From: a bacterium
Lineage (GTDB): Bacteria > Cyanobacteriota > Vampirovibrionia > Gastranaerophilales > Gastranaerophilaceae
Direction of reading: 5' to 3'
DNA length: 64,000 nt
NCBI GenBank assembly: GCA_017467605.1
Contig: JAFUSQ010000060.1
Location: 27,272-91,271 of the forward strand
Part shown: positions 26,601 through 36,847 of the stretch, piece after piece
Layout of the letters: every line of letters starts with the position of its first letter
Position numbering within the stretch: position 1 is the stretch's first letter
Position numbers and translations under genes: made by a program
Notes under the pieces: generated by a model
Databases searched by the model: none
Told to the model about the DNA's origin: nothing
What the model saw: only the letters and a program-made list of their open reading frames with translations

Positions 26601-26620
26601 CATTAGCCATCTGGCTAATG
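26601..26620. promoter_or_regulatory. Perfect 20-bp palindrome, likely operator of the LuxR-type regulator
   Basis: CATTAGCCA-TC-TGGCTAATG has 9-bp perfect arms, lux-box size. On the minus strand it lies about 50 bases upstream of the GerE-type gene, with an AATATAAA -10-like sequence (about 26584-26591) following it. Lack of a T-run argues against a terminator. Confidence 0.6.
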
Positions 26621-26646
26621 TTTAATGATATCTCCGCAAAAAAATA

Positions 26647-26694
26647 GAGGGGGCGAGTAAGTTCTAAATATGCCCGTAAAAATTTAACCCCCTC
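26647..26694. repeat. Inverted repeat in the 520-base gap before the histidine kinase gene
   Basis: GAGGGGG (26647-26653) pairs with CCCCCTC (26688-26694), and GGGC pairs with GCCC inside. The rest of the gap 26552-27073 holds the palindrome at 26601, an 'agtccgca...tacggact' weak hairpin near 26907-26936, and AT-rich sequence. I see no gene there. A structured RNA is possible but unproven. Confidence 0.4.
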
Positions 26695-27073
26695 ATAACG
26701 TTTAGTTGTGGAGTAAACGATATATAGGATTGGGAGGGTAGAGTTTCCAATATTAAATTAGAATAGCTTTAATCTCGAAATCTTTTAAATATTATTTTTT
26801 GTAAAGTATTTCATAAACACACTTCCTATTTATTTCCCTTCGACCAAAATTTGACTTCTGACCGATTACATTCTTAGTATAGATGTTTTTTTGAATAAAA
26901 AAAGTCCGCAGTTATACTTAAGTAAAAATACGGACTTGACAATCGGCATAAACTTTACTGCATGGAACATTTGCAGTTTAAAAAGCTCACAATCTTAATA
27001 ATTTTTTACAGTGCAAATTTTTAAAAATTATTTAATAAGTTGCCAAAATTTTTACTCATCATAGAATAAAATT

Positions 27074-28792
27074 ATGGGGAGTATTTTATTAATATCGGAA
27101 AATGACGAAAATTTTTCCGCATATAAGAGTATCTTTGACAACAAAAATTACAATTTCAATTCCTGCTGCAACACTACATCTATTTATGATTTGATTGAAA
27201 TTGCCCCGATTGACGTTGTTATCATTGACGATAGACTTGAAAATTTAAATCTTCTTTTAACAATAAAAAAAATAAAATCTAAAATTGAAAATGTTCAAAT
27301 ATTATTACTTACAAATGGGAATCATATTGAAGATGATATTTCAAAATATGTTAACGGATATATTTTAGATAACTTTTCAACGGATTTAATAGTATCAATT
27401 GTTGATACACATTTGAAAGATAAAGAAAAAGCCGATGTTTTATCTGCAAAGAACAAAGAACTTGCTGACAGTTTATACAGATTAAATGTTCTTTACGGAA
27501 CAAGTTCACAGTTTGCCGGAACACTTGATACGAAAAAACTTCTTTCTTACATGATTGAAGGACTTGATAAATCTTTGAGTTTTGATTTAACCTGCACAAT
27601 TTCGTTTGGTTTTGAAAACGAACCTGTACTGATAATTAACTCTTTATACGATATTTCCGAAGAACTTATGAGCGCATTAAAACTACGGGCAATTCTAAAT
27701 TACAAATCGCTTTTTGAAAATAATCAAGCACCTTTTGAAATTGATGACAAAAATTTGAAAATAATAAAAAATATAAAAAATCCAAACAACAAATTTACTT
27801 TTACAATCTTTCAATATGACAATATGTTTGCACCGATTGATTTGGGAGATAACTTCTTCGGTTGTATAGAAATTTTCAAAGAACACCCGTTCACAACAGA
27901 TGATGCAACATATTTTCAGACAATAGTAAGTCAGGTTTCTTTACCGTTAAAAAGTGCCGGTCTATACAAAGAAATTATCAAAAAAAATGAAGAACTTGAA
28001 AAACTTGAACGAATAAAATCAGAATTTATTTCTATTGTCTCGCACGAATTGAGAACCCCGCTGACTCCGATAAAAAATGCCCTTAGTATTTTAGCAAGCG
28101 GAAGATGCGGAGAATTAAGTGAAAACGCTTCAAAATTTATTGACATGGCAAAAAGAAATGTTGAAAATCTAACAAATATCATAAATGATATTCTGGATAT
28201 CAATAAAATTGAAGCCGGTAAAATGGATTTTAATTATAAATCAATGAATATCCATACTGTAATTGAAAACGTTAAAAATAACTTTGATTGTGTTGCCAAA
28301 GAACATAACATAACATTTACTGCAATCGAAGAAGAAAAACTTCCAAATATATATGCAGATTCTCAAAGACTCGGACAAGTACTTACCAATCTTGTTTCAA
28401 ATGCAATCAAATTCACCCCTGAAGGAAAATCTGTCACAATTAAATCTGAATTAAAAAATGCCTCTGATATCTCAGCAAATCAATATTTTGAAGATGAATT
28501 AAAAACTCTTAACGGAAATTATATCATAGTAAGTGTTGAAGATGAAGGTATCGGAATTAAAGAAGAAAATTTACTAAAAGCATTTGACAAATTCACTCAA
28601 ATTGAAAATTCATTATCAAGAAAAGTTGGCGGAACAGGCTTGGGATTACCTATTGCAAAACAACTTATTAAAGCTCACAAAGGAACAATTTGGTGCGATA
28701 GCGAAGAAAATAAAGGTTCAAAATTTCACTTTGCACTTCCGGTATCAACAGATACAATAGAAGGAAAAACCATTCAGAAAGAATTAATATAA
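27074..28792 (+). CDS. Sensor histidine kinase with N-terminal pseudo-receiver and GAF-like domain
   Basis: The 572-aa protein has no transmembrane segment. Residues 1-115 form a receiver-like fold (VVIIDDRLENL with Asp52/53), but the conserved Lys near its end is replaced (NGYILDNF), so it may not be phosphorylated normally. Residues ~130-300 look like a GAF sensor. HisKA carries SHELRTPLTPIKNAL with the phospho-accepting His (about residue 320). The ATPase has NLVSNAIKF (N box), DEGIGI (G1) and GGTGLGLPIA (G2). The cognate response regulator is not in the window. The dxr start codon overlaps its stop (TAATG), implying co-translation. Confidence 0.9.
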   Translation: MGSILLISENDENFSAYKSIFDNKNYNFNSCCNTTSIYDLIEIAPIDVVIIDDRLENLNLLLTIKKIKSKIENVQILLLTNGNHIEDDISKYVNGYILDNFSTDLIVSIVDTHLKDKEKADVLSAKNKELADSLYRLNVLYGTSSQFAGTLDTKKLLSYMIEGLDKSLSFDLTCTISFGFENEPVLIINSLYDISEELMSALKLRAILNYKSLFENNQAPFEIDDKNLKIIKNIKNPNNKFTFTIFQYDNMFAPIDLGDNFFGCIEIFKEHPFTTDDATYFQTIVSQVSLPLKSAGLYKEIIKKNEELEKLERIKSEFISIVSHELRTPLTPIKNALSILASGRCGELSENASKFIDMAKRNVENLTNIINDILDINKIEAGKMDFNYKSMNIHTVIENVKNNFDCVAKEHNITFTAIEEEKLPNIYADSQRLGQVLTNLVSNAIKFTPEGKSVTIKSELKNASDISANQYFEDELKTLNGNYIIVSVEDEGIGIKEENLLKAFDKFTQIENSLSRKVGGTGLGLPIAKQLIKAHKGTIWCDSEENKGSKFHFALPVSTDTIEGKTIQKELI

Positions 28793-29910
28793 TGACAAAT
28801 AAAAAAAGAAAAATAAGCATACTCGGTTCAACAGGTTCAATCGGCAGACAAGCACTTGAAGTAATAGAAAAATTACAAGACAGATTTGAAATAATTGCTC
28901 TGACAGCAGGATCAAATTACGAACTTTTGAATAAACAAATCACAAAATTCAAACCTAAATACGCTTATTGCAATTCCCCTGAAAATATAGTAGGGGCAAA
29001 ATATTTACCGCTTGACGAGATATGCTCTAATCAAGAAAACGATATCATACTCGTTGCAGTATCAGGGAAAATCGGATTAAAACCAACTCTAAAAGCTATT
29101 CAAAACGGAATAGATATAGCACTTGCAAATAAAGAAACTCTTGTTATGGCAGGAGATATCGTTATGCAAAAAGCCAAACAAGCTGGAGTAAAAATTATCC
29201 CCGTAGATAGCGAACATTGTGCAATCCATCAATGCATAAAAGATATTTCGCAAGTTGAAAAATTAATAATAACAGCAAGCGGCGGTCCGTTTTTACGAAA
29301 AACAATTCAAGAAATAAAACAAGCAACAGTAAAAGAAGCTTTAGCACACCCCCGTTGGAATATGGGAAAAAAAATTACTGTTGATTCTGCAACTTTGATG
29401 AATAAAGGCTTGGAAGTAATTGAAGCACATCATTTGTTTAATATGCCTTATGACAAAATTGATGTAGTAATTCACCCTCAAAGTATTGTCCATTCCGCAA
29501 TTGAATATAAAGACGGAAGTGTTATCGCTCAACTTGGCTTGCCAAGCATGCATATACCTATTCAATACGCGATAACATATCCTGAACGTTTTGAAGGCAT
29601 AAAATCAAAAAGCTTTAGTTTTTCTGAAATTGCACATCTTGATTTTGAAAAACCTGATTTGGATAAATTCCCGACACTTAATCTTGCCTTTAATGCCGGC
29701 AAAACAGGCGGAAGTGCAACAGTTTGTCTTAATGCTGCAAATGAAGAAGCCGTATTTGCATTTTTAAATGAAAAAATAAATCTTTTTGATATTTACACAA
29801 TTACAGAAAAAATTGTTTCTGAACATGATGTTATAAAAAATCCCAATATAGACGAAATATTTGACATTGACAAAGAAATTAGAATAAAAACAAACGAATT
29901 AATTAAATAA
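28792..29910 (+). CDS. dxr: 1-deoxy-D-xylulose 5-phosphate reductoisomerase
   Basis: It converts DXP to MEP with NADPH, the second step of the MEP isoprenoid pathway. GSTGSIGRQALEV is the NADPH-binding motif. LANKETLVMAG, VDSEHCAIHQC and ITASGGPF (metal and substrate site), HPRWNMGKKITVDSATLMNKGLEVIEAH and HPQSIVHS are the conserved family blocks. The length, 372 aa, is normal. It overlaps the histidine kinase stop by one base. A prenyl diphosphate synthase gene at 53.4 kb would use the pathway's products. Confidence 0.97.
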   Translation: MTNKKRKISILGSTGSIGRQALEVIEKLQDRFEIIALTAGSNYELLNKQITKFKPKYAYCNSPENIVGAKYLPLDEICSNQENDIILVAVSGKIGLKPTLKAIQNGIDIALANKETLVMAGDIVMQKAKQAGVKIIPVDSEHCAIHQCIKDISQVEKLIITASGGPFLRKTIQEIKQATVKEALAHPRWNMGKKITVDSATLMNKGLEVIEAHHLFNMPYDKIDVVIHPQSIVHSAIEYKDGSVIAQLGLPSMHIPIQYAITYPERFEGIKSKSFSFSEIAHLDFEKPDLDKFPTLNLAFNAGKTGGSATVCLNAANEEAVFAFLNEKINLFDIYTITEKIVSEHDVIKNPNIDEIFDIDKEIRIKTNELIK

Positions 29911-29950
29911 TCATTTGTAGTTTTTCAGATTTACATAATGTAAAGAATTT

Positions 29951-29980
29951 TTGTCATAATAGTGCCTTTTGTGCTATAGT
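29951..29980 (+). promoter_or_regulatory. gyrB promoter
   Basis: TTGTCA (29951-29956) and TATAGT (29975-29980) with an 18-base spacer lie 32 bases upstream of the gyrB start. Confidence 0.6.
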
Positions 29981-30002
29981 AATACTATAGAGAATAGATT
30001 AG

Positions 30003-32549
<2,547 letters not shown>

Positions 32550-32550
32550 A

Positions 32551-32580
32551 AAAAAGGTGAGATAAACTCTCACCTTTTTT
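32551..32580. terminator. Bidirectional terminator between gyrB and prfB
   Basis: AAAAAGGTGAGA / TCTCACCTTTTT is a 12-bp perfect stem with a 5-base loop and A/T runs on both sides, between two convergent genes. Confidence 0.9.
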
Positions 32581-32581
32581 A

Positions 32582-33665
32582 TTAAATCATACGGAGGTAA
32601 CTTTCTATAAATTCATCTATTTCGCCATCAAGTACGGCATCAACATTACCTTCTTCATAACCTGTTCTATGATCTTTTACCATTTTGTAAGGGTGTAAGA
32701 CATAAGAACGGATTTGTGAACCAAAATTTATATCGACATTTTCACCTTTTAATTCTGACATTTTTTGTTCATATTCCGCTTCTTTTATTGCTAACAATTT
32801 TGATACAAGAATTTGCATGGCATATTCTTTATTTTGAAGCTGAGAACGTTCTTGTTGACACTTAACAACAATTCCTGTCGGTTTATGCAAAATTCTGACC
32901 GCAGTTTCTACTTTATTAACATTTTGCCCGCCTGCACCACCTGAACGCATCGTCGTAATTTCCAAATCATCAGGCGGGATAATTATTGTCTTTTCAAAAT
33001 CTTCAATTATAGGAGATACTTCAACTGATGCAAAACTTGTCTGACGTTTTCCATTCGCATTAAAAGGTGAAATTCTTACAAGACGATGTACACCTTTTTC
33101 AGCTTTTGAATAGCCGAATGCATATCTGCCTGAAATTTTTATTGTAGCGGATTTTATACCTGCTTCATCACCGTCAAGTTTATCAAGCAGGTCGAATTTC
33201 CAACCGCGTTTTTCTACCCAGCGCAAATACATTCTAAGAAGCATACTTGCCCAATCTTGTGCATCTGTTCCTCCGGCGCCGGCATTTATGGTTAAAATTG
33301 CATCGGCATTATCATATTCACCAGACAACATTTGTTCAAGTTCAAATTTTTCCAGTTCTTTTTCGACTAATTGTATTTGTTTATAACTTTCAGTTATTAA
33401 ATCTTCATCAGATAAATCCAGTGCAATTTGACAATCTTCAACTACAGACTCCCATCTGCTCAACTTATTTAATATTTCTTTTTTATCTTTAATCTCTTGA
33501 CCAAGTTTTGATGCTTTTTCACTATCTGACCATATCTGTGGATTTTGCATTTGCTGCTCAAGTTCAGCCAGATTTCTATTTAATTTTTCAGGGTCAAAGG
33601 CACTCCTTTATTTTTAACAATCCCGTTATAAATAAATTTAATTCCTGCTTTAATTCCGTCTCCAT
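32582..33665 (-). CDS. prfB: Peptide chain release factor 2, with programmed +1 frameshift
   Basis: RF2 recognises UGA and UAA stop codons and releases the peptide. The main frame contains the GGQ motif ([18 protein letters not shown]) and [19 protein letters not shown] near the end. The first 23 codons are in a different frame, starting at ATG 33665 and ending ...KIKECL then TGA (33596-33594). A +1 shift at CTTTGA then gives [21 protein letters not shown], the normal RF2 N-terminus. The GGAG element three bases upstream of the slip codon stimulates the shift. Annotation that starts at ATG 33550 would omit the true N-terminus. Confidence 0.95.
33594..33607 (-). promoter_or_regulatory. prfB programmed frameshift site
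   Basis: On the minus strand the sequence is AGGAG-TGC-CTT-TGA-C. The Shine-Dalgarno-like AGGAG (33607-33603) is 3 bases from the CTT slip codon (33599-33597), followed by the in-frame UGA (33596-33594). This is the classical autoregulatory arrangement: low RF2 favours the shift. Confidence 0.92.
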
Positions 33666-33749
33666 ACTAATATTGTACACTAAAAAAGTTTACTTGCAAT
33701 TAAGGTTAATATGTTATAATTTGAAGATATAAGAGAGAGTTTTAACATA

Positions 33750-34535
33750 ATGGAAATTCTAAAGTATCTACAACGACTATATTCATCAAAGCAAGCTATT
33801 TGGAACCATATAACTCTGTTTTCTGTTATCGGGATAATGGTTATTATGTTGAATAATGTTTTTGCAGCTTGGGGAAATGCCGTTTTGATATCTTTTTTTT
33901 CTGTTCCGCCATCAACTAATTTGGAATTGGCATTGGATTGTGCTTTCGGATTACTGATTTTGCTATTTCTTTTTGCTTACGAATATAAATTTATAAATAA
34001 AATTATGAATGAAGATATAGTAGAACTTCCGGATTTAAATATAGAAACATTCGGAATATTTTTTAAAATTCTGCCATTGTTTATAATATGGCAAATATAT
34101 TTTATAATAATTGCCTTATGCGGGACATTTATTTGTATAAAAATCAATAACACTTCTATTTCATATATTTTCGCCTCAATTATGTTGTGTATAACTCCGT
34201 TTATTTCTATGATATTCACAGAATTTTCCAAAGATTTTAAATTTAAAAAAGAATATTTTAATCCGTTTTATATATTTAAATTTTTAGATAAAACACTCTC
34301 AGATGTAATTATTTTGTTTTTGGATTTATGTATTGTAATGATAATTCCTGCTTGTATTTTTTATCTGATTTTTGATTACGCAGGGTCAATAAAATCCGAA
34401 ACCATAAAATTAGGAACATATTTGGGTACAACATGCCTGTCAGTTTATACCGGGTTTATAATGAAATACTTATATTGCGCAGGAATTGCACATACAGTTA
34501 AAACAAGATTTTCCGAAAAAAAAGCTATTGATTAA
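33750..34535 (+). CDS. Integral membrane protein of unknown function
   Basis: The 261-aa protein has about six hydrophobic segments (for example LFSVIGIMVIMLNNVFAAWG, LALDCAFGLLILLFLFAYEY, ILPLFIIWQIYFIIIALCG, ILFLDLCIVMIIPACIFYL). No motif identifies it; the pattern is compatible with DUF4013-like membrane proteins. It begins after an AGAGAG site. Its stop overlaps the convergent nucleotidase gene by 11 bases. Confidence 0.7.
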   Translation: MEILKYLQRLYSSKQAIWNHITLFSVIGIMVIMLNNVFAAWGNAVLISFFSVPPSTNLELALDCAFGLLILLFLFAYEYKFINKIMNEDIVELPDLNIETFGIFFKILPLFIIWQIYFIIIALCGTFICIKINNTSISYIFASIMLCITPFISMIFTEFSKDFKFKKEYFNPFYIFKFLDKTLSDVIILFLDLCIVMIIPACIFYLIFDYAGSIKSETIKLGTYLGTTCLSVYTGFIMKYLYCAGIAHTVKTRFSEKKAID

Positions 34536-36012
34536 TAATTTGAATTCTTCCATCATCATAAATTTCAACGGGCTCTTTTGATTTTTGAAGAATTGCAATT
34601 ACACATTTTGTTGCGTCAAAATCATATTTTTCGAGAGTTCTTTCCGGTTGATTTAAATTTTTAAATCCATCATTTCCGAGTGCACAATAATCATTAAGAA
34701 CTGTTGTATAGAATTTATCTGATCTCGGATTATTTATGTCTATTTGGGTTTCCTGTCCAAATTTATCAACAAATGACATAGATTTTAATTTCCCATTTTC
34801 CGTAACAGTATACTTGAGTCCAGAAGTGTAAAAAATGCCGGGTTTGTTGGCAATATTAGTGAAAGATTTTGATGCAAGTTTTACTGCTTCAACTAAATCT
34901 TTCTCACTATAACTCATTCTATACAATTTATTTTTAAAAGGTAGAATATCGGTTAATATTCTTGAATCAACTTTACCCGGTTCAAAATAACCTCTGATAT
35001 TCGGAGAAGGTAATATAACCACATCACAATCCAAATCTTTTCTTATACAATCTGTAATAAAGTATGCATGCGGATTTGGTTCAATTAAATCTTTTGTTAA
35101 CGGAGGAGGTGCAGATTTAACATAGCCATATGTTTCTCTTGCCCCAAATATTTTATCAAAAACATATTTTGCAGGAGCATAACGCCTGAAATTTCTTGTA
35201 TATCCAACATTATTTTGGACTTTTTTAATTATCCCGTTATCATCAAATTCAAGATTTAAAACTCCAAAATTTTTGCCGTCTCTGCCGGCTTGAGTAATAA
35301 TTACAGGTTCTCCTGATTTTGAATAAACAAGATTTTTACCTTCTTGTATATCTACAATTAAATCGTGTGAGTGTCCGCCTAATATTACGTCAATTCCTTG
35401 AGTTTGACTTGCTAAAATTTTGTCTAACGTATAACCCAGATGAGATACAACAATAATCTTATTTACCCCCTGTTTTTGGAGTTTTTCAACCTCATCTTGA
35501 ACATTTTCAATAGTTTCTTTCACCTTGCTAACTTCTATATCTCTTTGGATTACCCCAACTTTAGAACGCTTAAATAAATCAATTGGTGAAGTTCCTATAA
35601 TACCGTATTTATGCCCGTTTTTTTCTTCAATAACGGAAGATTTTATAACACTATTCCAAGGATTTCGAGGGTTTACCTTTACATTTGCCGCTAACAAATT
35701 GTATGGGATTAGCGGCAGAACGGTTCCAATTTTTTCCTGCATATCATATTCATGATTACCAACCGCAGATGCACAAACACCTATCATTTTTTGAAACATA
35801 ACAGCAAGTTGATTTGTCTTAAAATCTTCCCCTATCATAATATCGCCGGACGATAACTTAAAAGTATCTACGTCCGGCCTATATTTGTATTTTGCATCAA
35901 ATGCATTTGATGCTGTAATTGTTCGTTCCATGTTTATTGATTTTCCATGGTAATCGTTTATATAAAAAATACTCGTATTAATATTATTAGTCTGGTTTAT
36001 CGGATTTATCAT
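34525..36012 (-). CDS. UshA/5'-nucleotidase family metallophosphoesterase, apparently cytoplasmic
   Basis: The N-terminal metallophosphoesterase domain has FYINDYHGK, LSSGDIMIG, AVGNHEYD, VVSHLGYTLD and GGHSHD, the di-metal binding motifs of the 5'-nucleotidase/2',3'-cyclic phosphodiesterase family. The C-terminal 5_nucleotid_C domain runs from about 300, with GIFYTSGLKYTV and NDYCALGNDGF. Family members are usually secreted, but this 495-aa protein starts MINPINQTNNINTSIFYIND with no signal peptide, so it may act in the cytoplasm or be exported in a non-classical way. The substrate is unknown. Confidence 0.85.
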   Translation of the reverse strand: MINPINQTNNINTSIFYINDYHGKSINMERTITASNAFDAKYKYRPDVDTFKLSSGDIMIGEDFKTNQLAVMFQKMIGVCASAVGNHEYDMQEKIGTVLPLIPYNLLAANVKVNPRNPWNSVIKSSVIEEKNGHKYGIIGTSPIDLFKRSKVGVIQRDIEVSKVKETIENVQDEVEKLQKQGVNKIIVVSHLGYTLDKILASQTQGIDVILGGHSHDLIVDIQEGKNLVYSKSGEPVIITQAGRDGKNFGVLNLEFDDNGIIKKVQNNVGYTRNFRRYAPAKYVFDKIFGARETYGYVKSAPPPLTKDLIEPNPHAYFITDCIRKDLDCDVVILPSPNIRGYFEPGKVDSRILTDILPFKNKLYRMSYSEKDLVEAVKLASKSFTNIANKPGIFYTSGLKYTVTENGKLKSMSFVDKFGQETQIDINNPRSDKFYTTVLNDYCALGNDGFKNLNQPERTLEKYDFDATKCVIAILQKSKEPVEIYDDGRIQIINQ

Positions 36013-36095
36013 TTTTTAATAAGTCCCTTTAGCATGAAACCATATAAAGATTTTTTTTGACTAATGTTATATACTTTTTTTTACAAATTTTAACT

Positions 36096-36326
36096 TTAAA
36101 AACGCATAATCTGCACATTCCATTCTTTAGCAAGAGTATCGTAAATCTCATTAATTTTGTCTGTAACTTCTAACAGTATAATTCCATTATTTAGACATTT
36201 ATATTCGCCTATATTGTGTAAACCTATTCTGGTTCTTATAATACAACCGTATTTAGTTAAAATTTCTTGAAATTTAACGGCTTCTTCTATTCTGTTATCT
36301 AGACTTACACCGATAATTGCACTCAT
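36096..36326 (-). CDS. Small ACT-like regulator-type protein (TM1266-like)
   Basis: The 76-aa protein fits a beta-alpha-beta-beta-alpha-beta ferredoxin-like fold: SAIIGVSLDNRIEEAVKFQEILTKYGCIIRTRIGLHN, then NGIILLEVTDKINEIYDTLAKEWNVQIMRF. It resembles the TM1266/'iron-only hydrogenase system regulator' and NikR C-domain type. The resemblance is by pattern only. No hydrogenase gene is nearby. Confidence 0.55.
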   Translation of the reverse strand: MSAIIGVSLDNRIEEAVKFQEILTKYGCIIRTRIGLHNIGEYKCLNNGIILLEVTDKINEIYDTLAKEWNVQIMRF

Positions 36327-36368
36327 GTTTTACTCCTTTATAAAAACATAACCGCTATTAAAGCAAAA

Positions 36369-36396
36369 AATAATACCCTTACGGGTATTATTTTTG
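36369..36396. terminator. Rho-independent terminator (bidirectional shape)
   Basis: AATAATACCC / GGGTATTATT is a perfect 10-bp stem with a 4-base loop and A/T runs on both sides. It lies just downstream of the 105-aa gene on the minus strand. Confidence 0.85.
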
Positions 36397-36416
36397 TTAA
36401 ATGAATTTAGTGATAA

Positions 36417-36734
36417 TTACTCAATATCGAGATTATCGGTAGCTTGAAGCTGTTTTTTTCTGAGATTATGCATTACCGCATCTACTAACAACTCATAAGA
36501 TTTCATATTTTCAATATTAGGAAATTCTTCTTTGAGTTGGGCTCTGACCATTGCTTCCAGCTCTAGGTCGTCAGAAATCGATTTTAGATTTTCCACACCG
36601 CTTACTGTTTCCAAATATTCAGTAGTGCTTTTATCTAATGTATTTTTACTTGAAAATGAAAGCCAACGAAATTTCGGGCTGATATTTTCTTTTAACTTTT
36701 TTACTACTTTTAAATTTTTTATTCGGTCAAACAT
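36417..36734 (-). CDS. Small protein of unknown function
   Basis: The 105-aa protein is highly charged and mostly helical, with a basic N-terminus (RIKNLKVVKKLKENI) and acidic helices (SDDLELEAMVRAQLKEEFPNIENMKSYELLVDAVMHNLRKKQ). There is no signal peptide or TM segment. It has its own terminator and lies downstream of glyS with a 110-base gap. I do not recognise it. Confidence 0.6.
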   Translation of the reverse strand: MFDRIKNLKVVKKLKENISPKFRWLSFSSKNTLDKSTTEYLETVSGVENLKSISDDLELEAMVRAQLKEEFPNIENMKSYELLVDAVMHNLRKKQLQATDNLDIE

Positions 36735-36847
36735 TTGTTTCTACCTCTATTTTGTACCTTCTTGTATAATTTTAAAGTATCCTCAAGAAAATAATTGACT
36801 TTTTTACATGTTAAAGTTACAAAAATTAACATTTATCTAAAACGCAG

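Noticed and set aside
33550..33665. prfB as a 322-aa gene starting at ATG 33550
   Set aside because: The conserved N-terminus and frameshift signal (AGGAG, CTTTGA) upstream show that the true gene starts at 33665.
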